From assembly GCA_023935145.1 (NCBI GenBank), contig CM043699.1:145003536-145067535 (forward strand): a stretch of DNA of 64,000 nt, given 5' to 3'. The position numbers and the translations under genes were made by a program. The DNA is from Bretschneidera sinensis. Taxonomy: Eukaryota; Streptophyta; Magnoliopsida; Brassicales; Akaniaceae. How positions within the stretch are numbered: the first letter of the stretch is position 1; every line of letters begins with the position of its first letter. Below are positions 25,161 to 36,675 of this stretch, piece after piece. The notes under the pieces are model-generated. The model had not been told where the DNA came from and did no database searches. It saw only the letters and a program-made list of their open reading frames with translations.

Positions 25161-25167
<7 letters not shown>

Positions 25168-28100
25168 TTTTTATGGCTGGTGACTTTGAAAGTAAAATTT
25201 AACATGATCTAATAAAAATATTCTTTGGTCCAAGTGCAAAAAGGGAGGGTAAAGAAAAATCAAATTTTGGAAGAAATTGGTCATTTACAAAAGTTATAGC
25301 TCACATTTGTTTTTTTGTTTTTTTGACTAAATTAGTTAGGATGATCATTTCCTTTGAAAATATGACATGAACTAGGTTTCAATAATTTACATCAAAACCA
25401 AACATATCATTTCCCAAAACGGAGCCCCGAAGGCCTAATTATACCCTCCATGCTCCTACTAATCAAATTTGGTCCCTCTTTCCTACAATCTATAATGCAT
25501 TTTTATCCTATTTTTTTATGGCAGGTGAATTCAAAATTGAAATTCAACATGATCTAAGTGAAATACGATTTGGTCTAAGTGAAAAATAGGATGGTCAAGA
25601 AAAATCAAATTTTGTAAGAAACTGACCATTTTTGAAGGTTATAGGTTACTTTTCTTGTGCATTTTCGATACAGTAGTTATATAGTCATTTCCTTTGAAAA
25701 TTTACAATAAACTAGATTTTAAAATTTTACATAAATAACAAATGGATTATTTTCCAACACGGAGCCCTGAAGTCCAAATTATACCCACTACAAGTTTTAG
25801 AAGTGTTAATCAAATTCTGTCATTCTTTCCTACAATTTGTAATGCATTTTTATCCTATTTTTCTTATGGATGGTGACTTCCAAATTGAAATTTAACATGA
25901 TCTAAGTGAAATACAATTTGGTCCAAGTGAAAAATAGGATGGTTATGTAAAATCAAATTTTGGAAGAAAATGACCATTTTTGAAGGTTATGGCTCTCATT
26001 TTTTGGTGCATTTTTTATAAAATAGTTATGATAGTCATTTCTTTTGAAAAATTACCACGAACTAGATTTTAAAAAGTTGTATCAAAAGCAAATTGATCAT
26101 TTTCCAAAACGGAGCTCTGAAGGCCAAATTATACCCATTAGAAGTTTTAGAAGTGTTAATAGAATTTTTTCTCTTTTTCCTACCATTTGTAATGCGCTTT
26201 TATCCTAATTTTTTTTAATGGCTAGTAACATTAAAATCATAATTTAAGATGATCTAAATGAAATGCACTTTGGTCTAAGTGAAACTAGGATGGTCAAGAA
26301 AAATCAAATTTTGAAAGAAACTAACCATTTTTTAAGGTTATAACTCACATTTTTTGGGTGAATTTTAGCTAAAATTGTTATGATAGTGATTTATTTTGAA
26401 AATTTACCAAGAAATAAGTTTGAAAAAGTTACATAAAAATCAAATGGATCATTTCCCAAAACGAATCCTTGAAGGCCTAATTATACCCTCCATAAGTTTT
26501 GCTTGTGTTAATCGAATTTTCTCCATCTTTCCTACAATTTGTAATGCACATTTATCCTTTTTTTTATGGCTTGTGACCTCAAAAGTGGAATTTAACATTA
26601 TCTAAGTGAAATATGATTTGATCTAAGTGAAAATGGGATGATAAAAAAAAATCAAATTTTGGAAGAAACTGGCTTTTTTCGAAGGTTATAGCCTTCATTT
26701 TTATACATTTTTAGCCAAAATAGTTACAATAGTCATTTCCCTTTGAAAATTTGCAACAAAATGTATTTCAAAAATTTACATCAAAACTAAACAGATCATT
26801 TCCCAAAATAGAACCTGAAGGCTAAATTATAACCTCTACAAGTTTTACTCTTGTTTATCAAATTCTCTTCCTATTTCCTACCATTTGTAATGCACTTTTA
26901 TCCTATTTTTTGATTGATGGTGACTTTGAGAGTAGAATCTAACATGATCTAAGTTAAATACACTTTTGCTCCAAGTGAAAAATGAGATGGTCAAGAAAAA
27001 CTAAATTTTGAAGGAAACTGACCATTTTCGAATGTTAAATCTCAATTTTTTGTGCATTTTCGTTTAAATAATTACGATGGTCATTTCCTTTGAAAATTTT
27101 CCATGAACTAGGTTTCAAAAAGATATATCAAAACCAATGGATCTTTTCCCAAAAGGAATCCTTGGAGGTAAAATTATACCCTCTAGAAGTTTTGCTTATG
27201 TTAATCGAGTTCTCCTCTATTTCCTACAATTTGTAATGCTCTTTTATCCTATATTTTGATGATTGGTGACCCCGAAAGTATAATTTATCATGATCTAATT
27301 GAAATATGCTTTGACCAATTGAAATTTGGGATTGTCAAGAAAAATCAAAATTTGGATGAAATTAGCCATTTTTGAAGGTTACACCATATGTTTTTTGTGC
27401 ATTTTTTGCTAAAATAGTTATGATTAACATTTCTTTTGAACATTTGCCACGAACTAAAGTAGAAAAAATTACATGAAAATCAAACAGATTATTTCTCAAA
27501 ATGCAACCCAGAAGGCCAAATTATACCCACAAGAAGTTTTAGAAGTATTAATCGAATTCTCTCCCTCTTTTTTTATAATTTGTAATGCACTTTTATCCGA
27601 TTTTTTATGGCGGGTGACCTCAAAAGTGGAATTTAAAATGATCTAAAAGAAATACACTCTAGATTATAACCCTGAAGGTCATTTCTTTGAAAATTTGCAA
27701 TGAACTAGATTTCAAAAGTTTACATCAAAACCAAACAAATTGTTTCCCAAAGCAGAACTCCGAAGGCCAAAATATAACTTCTATATTTTTCGCTCTTGTT
27801 AATCAAATTCTCTCCCTATTTTCTATAATTTGTAATGTATTTTTATCTTCTTCTTTTTTTTTTTTAGCTAGTGAACTCAAAAGTTGAATTTAACACGATA
27901 TAAGTGAAATATTTTTGGTCCAAGTGAAAAATGGGATGGTAAAGAAAAATTATATTTTGGAAGAAACTGACAATTTTCGAAGGTTTTCGCTCATTTTTTT
28001 TGTGTATTTTTGATAAAATAATTATGATGGCAATTTCCATTAAAAATTTACAATGAACTAGGTTTCAAAAATTTACATCACAAGAAAACATATCAATTCC

Positions 28101-29124
28101 CAAAACATAACCCTAAAGGTGAAATTATACCCTCTAGAAGGTTTGCTCATTTAATCGAATTCTCTCCCTCTTTCATATAAATTGTAACGAATATTATTCA
28201 ATTTTTTTTATTGTTGGTACCTTGCTGGTTGAATTCGAAATGATCTAAGTAAAATACACTTTAGTCCAAGTGAAAACAGGATGCCTAAGAAAAATCAAAT
28301 TTTGGAAAAAACTGACCATTTTCAAAAGTTATAGCTAACGTTTTTCCATTCATTTTCAGAAATATTGTTAGAATGGTCATTTACTTTGAAATTTGACATG
28401 AACTAGGTTTCAATAAATTACATGGAAACCAAACAGTACATTTCCCAAATCGAAGTCCTGAAAGCCAAATTATTCCACGAACAAGCTCTTGTTAATTGAA
28501 TTCTCTCCCATTTCCTTACAATTTGTAATATGCTTTTATCCTTCTTTTTTTTTATAGCTAGTGACCTTGAAAGTGGAATTGAACACGATCTAAGTGAAAT
28601 ACATTTTGGCCCAACTGAAAAATGGGAAAGTAATGAAAAATCAAATTTTGAAAGAAACATGCCATTTACTAAGGTTATAGATCACATTTTTTTTTGGGTA
28701 TATTTTTGCTAAAATAGTTACGATGGCCATCTCATTTGAAAATTTAACACGAACTAGGTTTCAAGAATTTACATCAAAAGAAAATGGATCATTTGCCAAA
28801 ATTGAGTTCTGAAAGCCTAATTATACCATCCATAAGCTTTTCTTGTGTTAATCGAATTCTCTCACTTTTTTCTATAATTTGTAATACACTTTTAATGTAA
28901 TTTTATTTATGGTCGGTGACCTCGAAAGTAAATATTACACTGGTCTAAGTGAAATACGTTTTGGTCCAACTGAAAAATGGGATGGTAAAGAAAAACCAAA
29001 TTTTGTAAGAAACTAGCAATTTTCAAAAGTTATAGCTCACATTTTTGTACATTTTCGCTAAAACAGTTACGATGATCATTTCCATTGAAAATTCACCACG
29101 AACTAGGTTTCAAAAAGTTACATC

Positions 29125-29129
29125 ATAAC
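29125..29129. other. Left target-site duplication of E1 (copy B), ATAAC
   Basis: Matches ATAAC at 32315-32319 on the other side of E1. The empty site would read TTACATCATAACCAAATGG, which fits the satellite consensus. Confidence 0.9.
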
Positions 29130-29656
29130 TGTGCAGGAGGATCCAAGTCAGATGATGCTGAGTTGTCAGATAGCACGTTGTTGGTACTGAGATACCTTGA
29201 GTTGGCAGATCAGTGCAAAGATAGCAAGTGGGCTACCTAGACCGGTTTACATCGTTTAGTGGGCCATGGGCGCGGATTGGGTCTCGGAGACCCTAATCTG
29301 ATTGAAAACGGGCTTACGGGCAAAACTTAAGCTTTTAGCTTTTAGCATCGTCGTTTTTAAGCCAAAAAACAACGTTTAAGCCCTCAATTTGGCAGTTTTC
29401 AGTTTTCAGGAAACTTTCTATTTTATTTGCAATTACTTTAAATTCGGTCTTAATTTAATTTTCCTACTTTAGCTTGACCACATAAATAAGGTTTTAGGGT
29501 TTAGTAAACATCATTATTGATTTGCATAATTTTGAATAAAAATTCAGAGTTGTTCCTCTGTTTTTTCTGGAGTTTTTTCTCTTGTGTTATTTTCTTCCCT
29601 GTGAATTATCTGTTGAAAACTAGCCTATAGAATAATCACTATTATGCCCGGCATCA
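29130..29656 (+). mobile_element. E1 5' LTR (copy B)
   Basis: Duplicate of 2365-2891 with a few substitutions. It starts TGTGCAGG where the 3' LTR starts TGATGCAGG. Confidence 0.88.
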
Positions 29657-29658
29657 GT

Positions 29659-29670
29659 TGGTATCAGAGC
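29659..29670 (+). other. Primer-binding site, initiator Met tRNA type (E1 copy B)
   Basis: TGGTATCAGAGC, 2 bp after the LTR end GGCATCA. Confidence 0.9.
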
Positions 29671-29707
29671 TTCAGCATCTTCCTGGGTTGAGATTTCATT
29701 AGTTTCC

Positions 29708-31898
29708 ATGGCTGGTGGTCGTGGTCGTCACGGGCAGGTTTCGAACGAGGAAGCCCCACGTCGTGATCGTAACGTTCAGGATGCGATGATTGAGGATTTA
29801 CAGAGGCAAGTTGCAGAGTTAATCCAGCGTCTAGCAGCGCAGAATTTCAGTGATCGTGAGATGGAAGATCACGATTCTGATTCCAGTTTCGAAAACCCGC
29901 ATCACAATCCTGCTCGATTATGGGAGCACCGTGGTCGGGAAGAACGTTATGGAGACCTCGGTTTCAGAGTGGATCTGCCCGAGTTTTTTGGTACGTTATA
30001 GGCCGAGGGATTCATCGATTGGTTGAATGAAGTGGAGTATATTTTCGAGTATAAGGAAGTCCCAGATTATTTCAAAGTGAAACTGGTCGCCATCAAACTC
30101 AAAGGCAGAGCATCTGCGTGGTGGGAGCAGTTGAGGCGCTCACGTGACCGGCAGGGCAAGGCCAAGATCACAGATTGGAAGAAGATGAAGGGTCATTTCC
30201 TTCCTTTCGACTACACTCAAACCTTGTTTCAGCGACTTCATTCGTTGAGGCAGGGCACGAGATCGGTGGATGATTACACGGAGGAGTTCTATCAATTGAT
30301 AGCCCGGAATGATTTATCCGAGACAGAGGAGTAGATGGTGGCACAGTATTTGGAGGGATTACGATAGCCCCTGTAGGATGTCCTCAGCCTTCACTCACTG
30401 TGGACAGTTTCTGAAGCATACCAGCGTGCACTTGCGGTGGAAAAACAGCAGAACAGGAGGCCAGTGATCAGAAGCGATCAAAGCAATCGGCCAGTTCACC
30501 CTCAAGAATCCCGTCCTACCCAGCAGCCACCCCAAGTTAACTCTAACTCAAATATTAGATGTTTCAGATGTGGTGAACATGGACATAAAGTGACTGAGTG
30601 CAGGAAGCCTGCTAGTCATAAGGGCAAAAATCTATTGATTGAGGACGATGGGGTAGATGAAACTGAGGAGATTGGAGAACCTGTGTATGACGATGATGAA
30701 GATGGAGATGGCCATGAGACTCTGGTCATTCATAAGAGTCTACTGACCCCTAAGGGCGATTCAGGGGACGATTGGTTGAGAACCAATATTTTCCACACGA
30801 CCTGCACAGTTGCAGATAAAGTATGCAAGATGATCATTGACAATGGTAGTTGTGAGAATGTAGTGTCTGAAGAGACTGTCCAAAAATTTCAGTTGAAGAC
30901 AGATCGTCATCCCAAGCCGTATAAATTGTCGTGGCTGAATAAAGACAGTGAGGTAACAATAGATAGGCGATGCCTAGTGTCTTTTTCGATTGGTAGGAAA
31001 TATCTTGATAATGCTTGGTGTGATGTTGTGTCTATGGATGCATGTCATCTATTGTTAGGTAGACCTTGGCAGTATGATCACAGTGTTATTCATGATGGGT
31101 GAAAAAATACATATTCCCTTAGCATCAAAGGGAAGAAGATTGTGTTGGCACCTCGTCGGGAAAGAACCACTCCTACCCAGGTAGCCAATAATATTAATCT
31201 GCTTTCTATGTCCAGGTTTTTAGCTGAGATTGAGCATGGAGACGTGGCCTATGCTCTACTGCCTTGTGGGAATAATGCAGCAGACATGAATCCAGATTTA
31301 CCAGCAGAGGTGCAGCAGCTGCTGGCAGAATTTTTTGGCCTGATGCCAGAGGATCTTCCTCCTGAGTTGCCGCTTGATTTTGAAAAAGTGTTCGAGGTAA
31401 ACTATGATGCATCTGGGGTTGGTATTGGTGGTGTTCTAAGTCAGGTGGCACCCCATAGCTTTTTTCAGTGAGAAGCTATCAGGATCAAATAAGAAGGTTC
31501 AGAGCGACAGTCATCGTCGTCAGGTAGTTTTTGATGTTGGTGATTTTGTTTGGGCGGTATTAACTTGTGATAGTTTTCCTGTGGGAGAGTATAATAAGCT
31601 TAAGGAGCAGAAGGTTGGACCCTGTGAGATCCTGCAGAAGATCAATGATAACACCTACAGACTACGCCTCCCTAGTCATTTGAGGACTTCTGATGTCTTT
31701 AATGTGAAACACGTGAGTCCTTGTTTTGGGGATTTCGATGAGGCTATTGTGAACTCGAGGATGAGTTCTTTCCAACCCAGGGCGACTGATGCAGGAGGAT
31801 CCGAGTCAAATGATGCTGAGTTGTCAGATAGCACGTTGTTGGCACTGAGATACCTTGAGTTGGCAGATCAGTGCAAAGATAGCAAGTGGGCTACCTAG
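29708..31898 (+). pseudogene. gag-pol: Degenerate gag-protease with RNase H/integrase remnants, chromovirus E1 (copy B)
   Basis: Same reading as copy A, but complete to its end. Gag from ATG 29708, CCHC knuckle near 30561-30602, protease-like segment with IIDNG, RT leader, then a deletion to the RNase H motif NYDASGVGIGGVL. After a frameshift near 31455 the integrase C-terminus follows: SDSHRRQVVFDVGDFVW, KVGPCEILQKINDNTYRL and TSDVFNVKHVSPCFG (the GPY/F-type module). The open segment 31581-31898 ends at TAG 31896-31898, and its last 37 codons (GGSESNDAELSDSTLLALRY and following) lie within the 3' LTR. TAG codons at 29999, 30332, 30365 and 30377 are shared with copy A. A TAA at 31488-31490 is specific to this copy. 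Confidence 0.87.
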
Positions 31899-32314
31899 AC
31901 CAGTTTACATCGTTTAGCGGGCTACGGGCTCGGATCGGGTCTCGGAGACCCTAATCTGATTGGAAATGGGCTTCCGGGCAAAACTCAAGCTTTTAGTCTT
32001 AAGCGTCGTCGTTTTTAAGCCAAAAAACGACATTTAAGCCCTTAATTTGGCAGTTTTTAGTTTTTAGGAAACTTTTTATTTTATTTGCAATTACTTTAAA
32101 TTCGGCCTTAATTTAATTTTCCTATTTTAGCTCGACCTTATAAATAAGGTTTTAGGGTTTAGTAAACATCATTATTGATTTGCATAATTTTGAATAAAAA
32201 TTCAGAGTTGTTCCTCTGTTTTTTCTAGGGTTTTTTCTCTTGTGTTATTTTCTTTCCTGTGAATTATCTGTTGAAAACTAGCCTGCAGAATAATCACTAT
32301 TTTGTCCGGTGTCA
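31787..32314 (+). mobile_element. E1 3' LTR
   Basis: A 528-bp LTR from TGATGCAGGAGG to CCGGTGTCA, followed by the TSD ATAAC. It includes the last 37 codons and stop of pol and TATAAATA at 32139-32146. It differs from its 5' LTR partner at many positions, so the insertion is far older than the 26.8-kb duplication. Confidence 0.9.
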
Positions 32315-32319
32315 ATAAC
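32315..32319. other. Right target-site duplication of E1, ATAAC
   Basis: Matches 29125-29129 exactly. Confidence 0.9.
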
Positions 32320-35205
32320 CAAATGGATGATTTCTCAAAATGGAGCTTTGAAGGGCAAACAATACCCTTTAGAAGTTTTGCTTGTGTTAATCAAATTCTC
32401 TCGCTCTTTCATACAATTTTTAATGTACTTTTATCTGAATTTTTGATGGATGGTGACCTCGAAAGTATAATTTAATATGATCTAGGTCAATTATGCTTTG
32501 TTCCTAGTGAAAAATAGGATGGTTAAGACATCAAATTTTGGAAGAAACTGATCGTTTTCAAATGTTATAACTAACATTTTTTGTGCATTTTTGCTAAAAT
32601 AGTTACAATGGTTTTTTACTTTGAAAATTTTCAATGAACTAGATTTTAAAAAATTAAACAAAACCAAACGGTTCATTTTCAAAAATGGAGCCTTAAAAGC
32701 CAAATTATTCCTTTAAGAAGTTTTGCTCGTGTTCATTGAATGAGCTCAATTTTTCTAACGATTTGTGATACACCTTTATCCTAGTTTTTATGGTTAGTCA
32801 CCATGGAAGTGGAATTTAACATGCTCTAAGTGAAATACGTTTTTTTCTAAGTGAAAAATGGGATGGAAAAGAAATATTAAATTTTTGAAGAAACTGACCA
32901 TTTTCGAAGGTTATAGCTCGCGTTTTTTTGTGCATTTTCGCTAAAATTGTTACGATGGTCATTTCCTTTGAAACATTTCCAGGAACCAAGTTCAAAGAGT
33001 TACATCGAAACCAAATAGATCATTTCCCAAAATGGAGCTCTGAAGGCCAAATTATACCTCCATAAATTTTGCACGAGTTAATCAAATTTTCTCCCATTTT
33101 CCTACATTTTGTAATGCATTTTTATCCTCTATTTTTATGGCTAGTGACTTGGAAAGTGGAATTTAACATTATCCGAGTGAAATATGATTTGGTCAAAGTG
33201 AAAAATGGGATGATTATGAAAAATCAAATTTTGGAAGAAACTGACCAATTTCGAAGGTATAGCTCACATTTTTGTACATTTTCAGTAAAATAATTACGAT
33301 AGTCATTCCCTTTGAAGTTTGCAAAAAACTAGGTTTCAAAAAGTTACACTAAAATCCAACGGATCTTTTTCTAAAGTAGAGCTCTAAAGGAAAAGTTATA
33401 GCTTCCAAAAGTTTTACTTGTGTTAATTGAATTCACTCCCTCTTTCCTACAAGTTGTAATGCATTTTATCTATATTTTTATTCTTTGTGACCTTGAAACT
33501 AGAATTGAACGTGATCTAAGTGAAATACACTTTGGTCTAAGAAAAAAATAGGATGGTAAAAAAAATCAAATTTTGGAAGAAACTGACCATTATCGAAGGT
33601 ATAGCTCATGCTTTTTTTCAATTTTCGCTACAATAGTTACAATGGTAATTTCCTTAGAAAAATTTCCACGAACTAGGCTTCAAAAAGTAACATCAAAACC
33701 AAACTATTGTTTTTCAAAACGGAGCCTTAAAGGCCAAATTATACCCTATACAAGTTTTCCTAGTGTTAATCAAAATTTTCCCTCTTTTCCTACAATTTGT
33801 AATGCACTTTTATCCTACATATTGTGATGGCCGGTGACCTACAAAGTAGAATGTAAGATGATCTAAGTGAAATACCATTTGGTCTAAGTAAAAAAATGGG
33901 ATGGTAAAGAAAAATCAAATTTTGAAAGAAATTGGTTATTTTCGAAAGTTATAGCTCACTTTTTTTGTGCATTTTCCCTAAAATAGTCACGAGGGTTATT
34001 TCCTTTGAAAATATGCCACAAACTATTTTTCAATAATTTACATAAAAATCAAACAAATCATTTCCCAAAATGGAGCCTTGAAGGCCTAATTATAGCCTCC
34101 ATGCTCTTGCTAATCAAATTCGGTCACTCTTTCCTACAATTTGTAGTTAATTTTTATCCTTTTTTATTTTTTATTTTTTATGACCAATGACTTTGAAACT
34201 GAAATTTAATATAATCTAAGTGAAATACGATTTGGTCCAAGTGAATAATAAGATGGTCAAGAAAAATCAAATTTTGGAAGAAACTAACCATTTTCGAAGG
34301 TTAGCTCACGTTTTTTTTGTGTATTTTTTAAAAAAAATGGTTATGAGAGTTATTTCTTTTTATAATTTACCATGAACTAGATTTGAAAAAGTTACATAAA
34401 AAATAAATGGATCATTTCCCAAAACAGAGCCCTAAAGGCCAAATTATAACCACTAGAAGTTTTAGAAGTGTTAATAAAATTCTTTCTCTCTTTCCTATAA
34501 TTTGTAATGCATTTTTATCCTTTTTTTTATGGTAATGACATCAAAATCGAAATTTAACATGATCTAAGTGAAATGCAATTTGGTCCAAGGGAAAAATAGG
34601 ATGGTCAAGAAAAATCAAATTTTGGAAGAAATTGACAATTTTCGAAGGTTATAGGTAATGTTTTTTAGTGCATTTTCGATAAAATAATTATGATAGTAAT
34701 TTCATTTGAAAAATTACCATGATGAGGTTTTAAAATTTGCATAAAAAACAAATGGATAATTTTTAAAATGGAGCCTTGAAGGCAAAATTATATCTACTAG
34801 AAGTTTTAAAAGTGTTAATCGAATTCTTTCCCTTTTTCCTACAATTTGTAATGCAATTTTATCTTATTGTTTTTATTACTAGTGACCTCGAAAGTAGAAT
34901 TTGACATGATCTAAGTGAAATATGTTTTGGTCCAAGTGAAAACAGAATGGTCAAGAAAAATCAAATTTTAGATGAAACTAGCCATTTTCGAAGGTTATAT
35001 AACTCACTCTTTTTTGTGCATTTTCGCTAAAATATTTACGATCTTCAATTATTTTGAAAATTTATGAAAAAAGAGGTTTAAAAAAGTTACATAAAAATTA
35101 AATGGATCATTTCCAAAAACGGATCTTTGAAGGCCTAATTATACCCTCCATAAGTTTTGCTTGTGTTAATCGAATTCTCTACATCTTTCTTACAATTTGT
35201 AATGC

Positions 35206-35210
35206 ATATT
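35206..35210. other. Left target-site duplication of Athila-lineage element, ATATT
   Basis: ATATT against ACATT at 45472-45476, one C-to-T difference. The satellite consensus at this point reads AATGCACATTTATCC, so ACATT is the ancestral form. Confidence 0.75.
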
Positions 35211-36675
35211 TGATTACGCCCAAAGTATAACGCGGTTATTTTAGTACAACTTTGGGGTGTCGATTCCACAGGAAAACAAATTAATTACAAAAGAAGGTGT
35301 AAACTTTAACACTAATGATAAAAGTTAAACGAAAGAATATGAGTTTTGATAATGGTGTATTGTGAGAAAAATTGTGTAAATGTAAATGAGAATATAAACG
35401 AAACAGCAAGGTTCTGGGAAATCCTCCCTAGGTTCGTTCCCTTATTCCATTCTCGATTCAATTGTTTTTATCTCGATTGCTAGTTTCACATCCCAAACAA
35501 GCAATCGGAAGATATTCAATCAAGCACATTTATAAACTCTAATGTAATTGCTACAAATTACTCATTGATTTCGATTCAAGCACACATAATCGATCTTAAA
35601 GATTATCAAGGAATGACAATATATCAAAATGACAATATCGCAGTAATGGACAATCAATAAGATAAATCTACCATAATCAATCACATCCAAACAACTTCAA
35701 TGGAGGAGAAGGATGCAATCACTGGATTAAGAGAATCTAAAAGAAGAAGAATATAAAGTGCAGCTATCACATGAACTCAAATCTTTCTTACTTAATCAAA
35801 GAGTAAATCATAGACAATGTTTTAACAATAAGTCCATACAAATGAATCAAGAACAGGAAATAAGGAACAACAAAACCCTAGGGGTTCATCCCTTTCCCTT
35901 ACTTGATGATTAGTTGGCCATGGAGCTCAAGGTGGATGAACAATATGGATGCTCTCCCCTTGATTTCCAGCCAAAGAATACTTGGAAGAATGCTAAAATT
36001 GGATCCCAAAAACTTGCTCTCCTTTTCTTGCTTAATGATGTTGGCTGCACACTCTTTAAGCATATATTTATAGATCACAAGTAGTTAGGGGCATTTTGGT
36101 CTGGAAAATGTCATTGTGCAGCCCTAATTTGGTCTTGGAGCGAGTGGGCGCTGGAAAGTGAGAGCTGCAGCGCTGGAAAGTGAGGGGCGCGGCGCTAGGT
36201 GGATGCTGATCTGGAGGCCTGACCTGTGTCTACTAAAACTGCCATAACTTTCTCTAGAAAAATCCTTTTTATGAACCGTAAAATTCTCCAGAAAATAGAC
36301 TTCCGGATATTTCTAAGCATATATGGCTCATATCCTGGTTCTTCCTGTATCAATACAGTTTAATCTGCAAAGATGATTGATCTGCACGGGCAATTCTGGC
36401 AATTTAATGAAACTCCTTTCTTGGTTTCTCTTCATCTTGGCTCTTCCGCGACCATTATCTCACTCGAGTATTCATTGAAGCTTCATGTTTAAAATGATGA
36501 TAACTTTTCTATCTCTTTTTTAAGCTTAAAGTACCTGAAAATGCACTGAAACAAGTCAACGATTCAAGAATAATACTTTAGAGTAATTAAGGTATAAAAG
36601 TGTAATTCCAACCTCGATCAACCCTAAAATGCTAACAATTAAATATTGTTTAGATGCATTTTATGACTCTCATCA
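35211..36675 (-). mobile_element. Athila-lineage element 3' LTR
   Basis: A 1,465-bp LTR, closely similar to 43988-45471. TATAAATA on the minus strand at 36072-36065. Two CTGGAAAGTGAG units (about 36150-36184) lie upstream of it in element sense. The partner LTR has three such units, which accounts for most of the length difference. Confidence 0.92.

Larger units (their letters stand above)
20037..29129 (+). repeat. Satellite array block 3 (~348-bp monomers)
   Basis: About 26 monomers, same orientation, beginning with the right ATGGT TSD of the solo LTR and ending with the ATAAC TSD of E1. Several monomers are truncated (around 21280, 22450-22600 and 24340-24400), a sign of unequal exchange. 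One monomer's T-tract has been replaced by a 60-bp TA dinucleotide run at 25101-25160. The 26766-29129 part is the duplicated copy of block 1. Confidence 0.9.
26766..31660. repeat. Right counterpart of the ~26.8-kb duplication (copy B end)
   Basis: Near-identical to 1-4895, as described for copy A. Here the chromovirus E1 continues past the breakpoint into its integrase end and 3' LTR, so this copy holds the intact arrangement and the left one is the rearranged side. Satellite variants and the E1 TSD on the left flank are shared by both copies, so the duplication came after E1 inserted. Confidence 0.9.
29130..32314 (+). mobile_element. Chromovirus-type LTR retrotransposon E1, internally deleted, with both LTRs and TSD
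   Basis: Complete insertion of 3,185 bp: 5' LTR 29130-29656, tRNA-Met primer-binding site 29659-29670, gag-protease remnant, deleted pol, 3' LTR 31787-32314, and perfect ATAAC TSDs. An intact element of this group would be expected to be several kb longer. The gag style (WWEQLRRSR, DDYTEEF), short LTRs, Met primer site and a pol frame that continues into the 3' LTR resemble the CRM/Galadriel chromoviruses. No chromodomain or CR motif could be confirmed. Confidence 0.88.
32315..35210 (+). repeat. Satellite array block 4 (~348-bp monomers)
   Basis: About eight monomers between the right TSD of E1 (ATAAC, 32315-32319) and the left TSD of the Athila-lineage element (ATATT, 35206-35210). Same orientation and landmarks as the other blocks. 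It follows directly from block 3 once E1 is removed. Confidence 0.9.
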
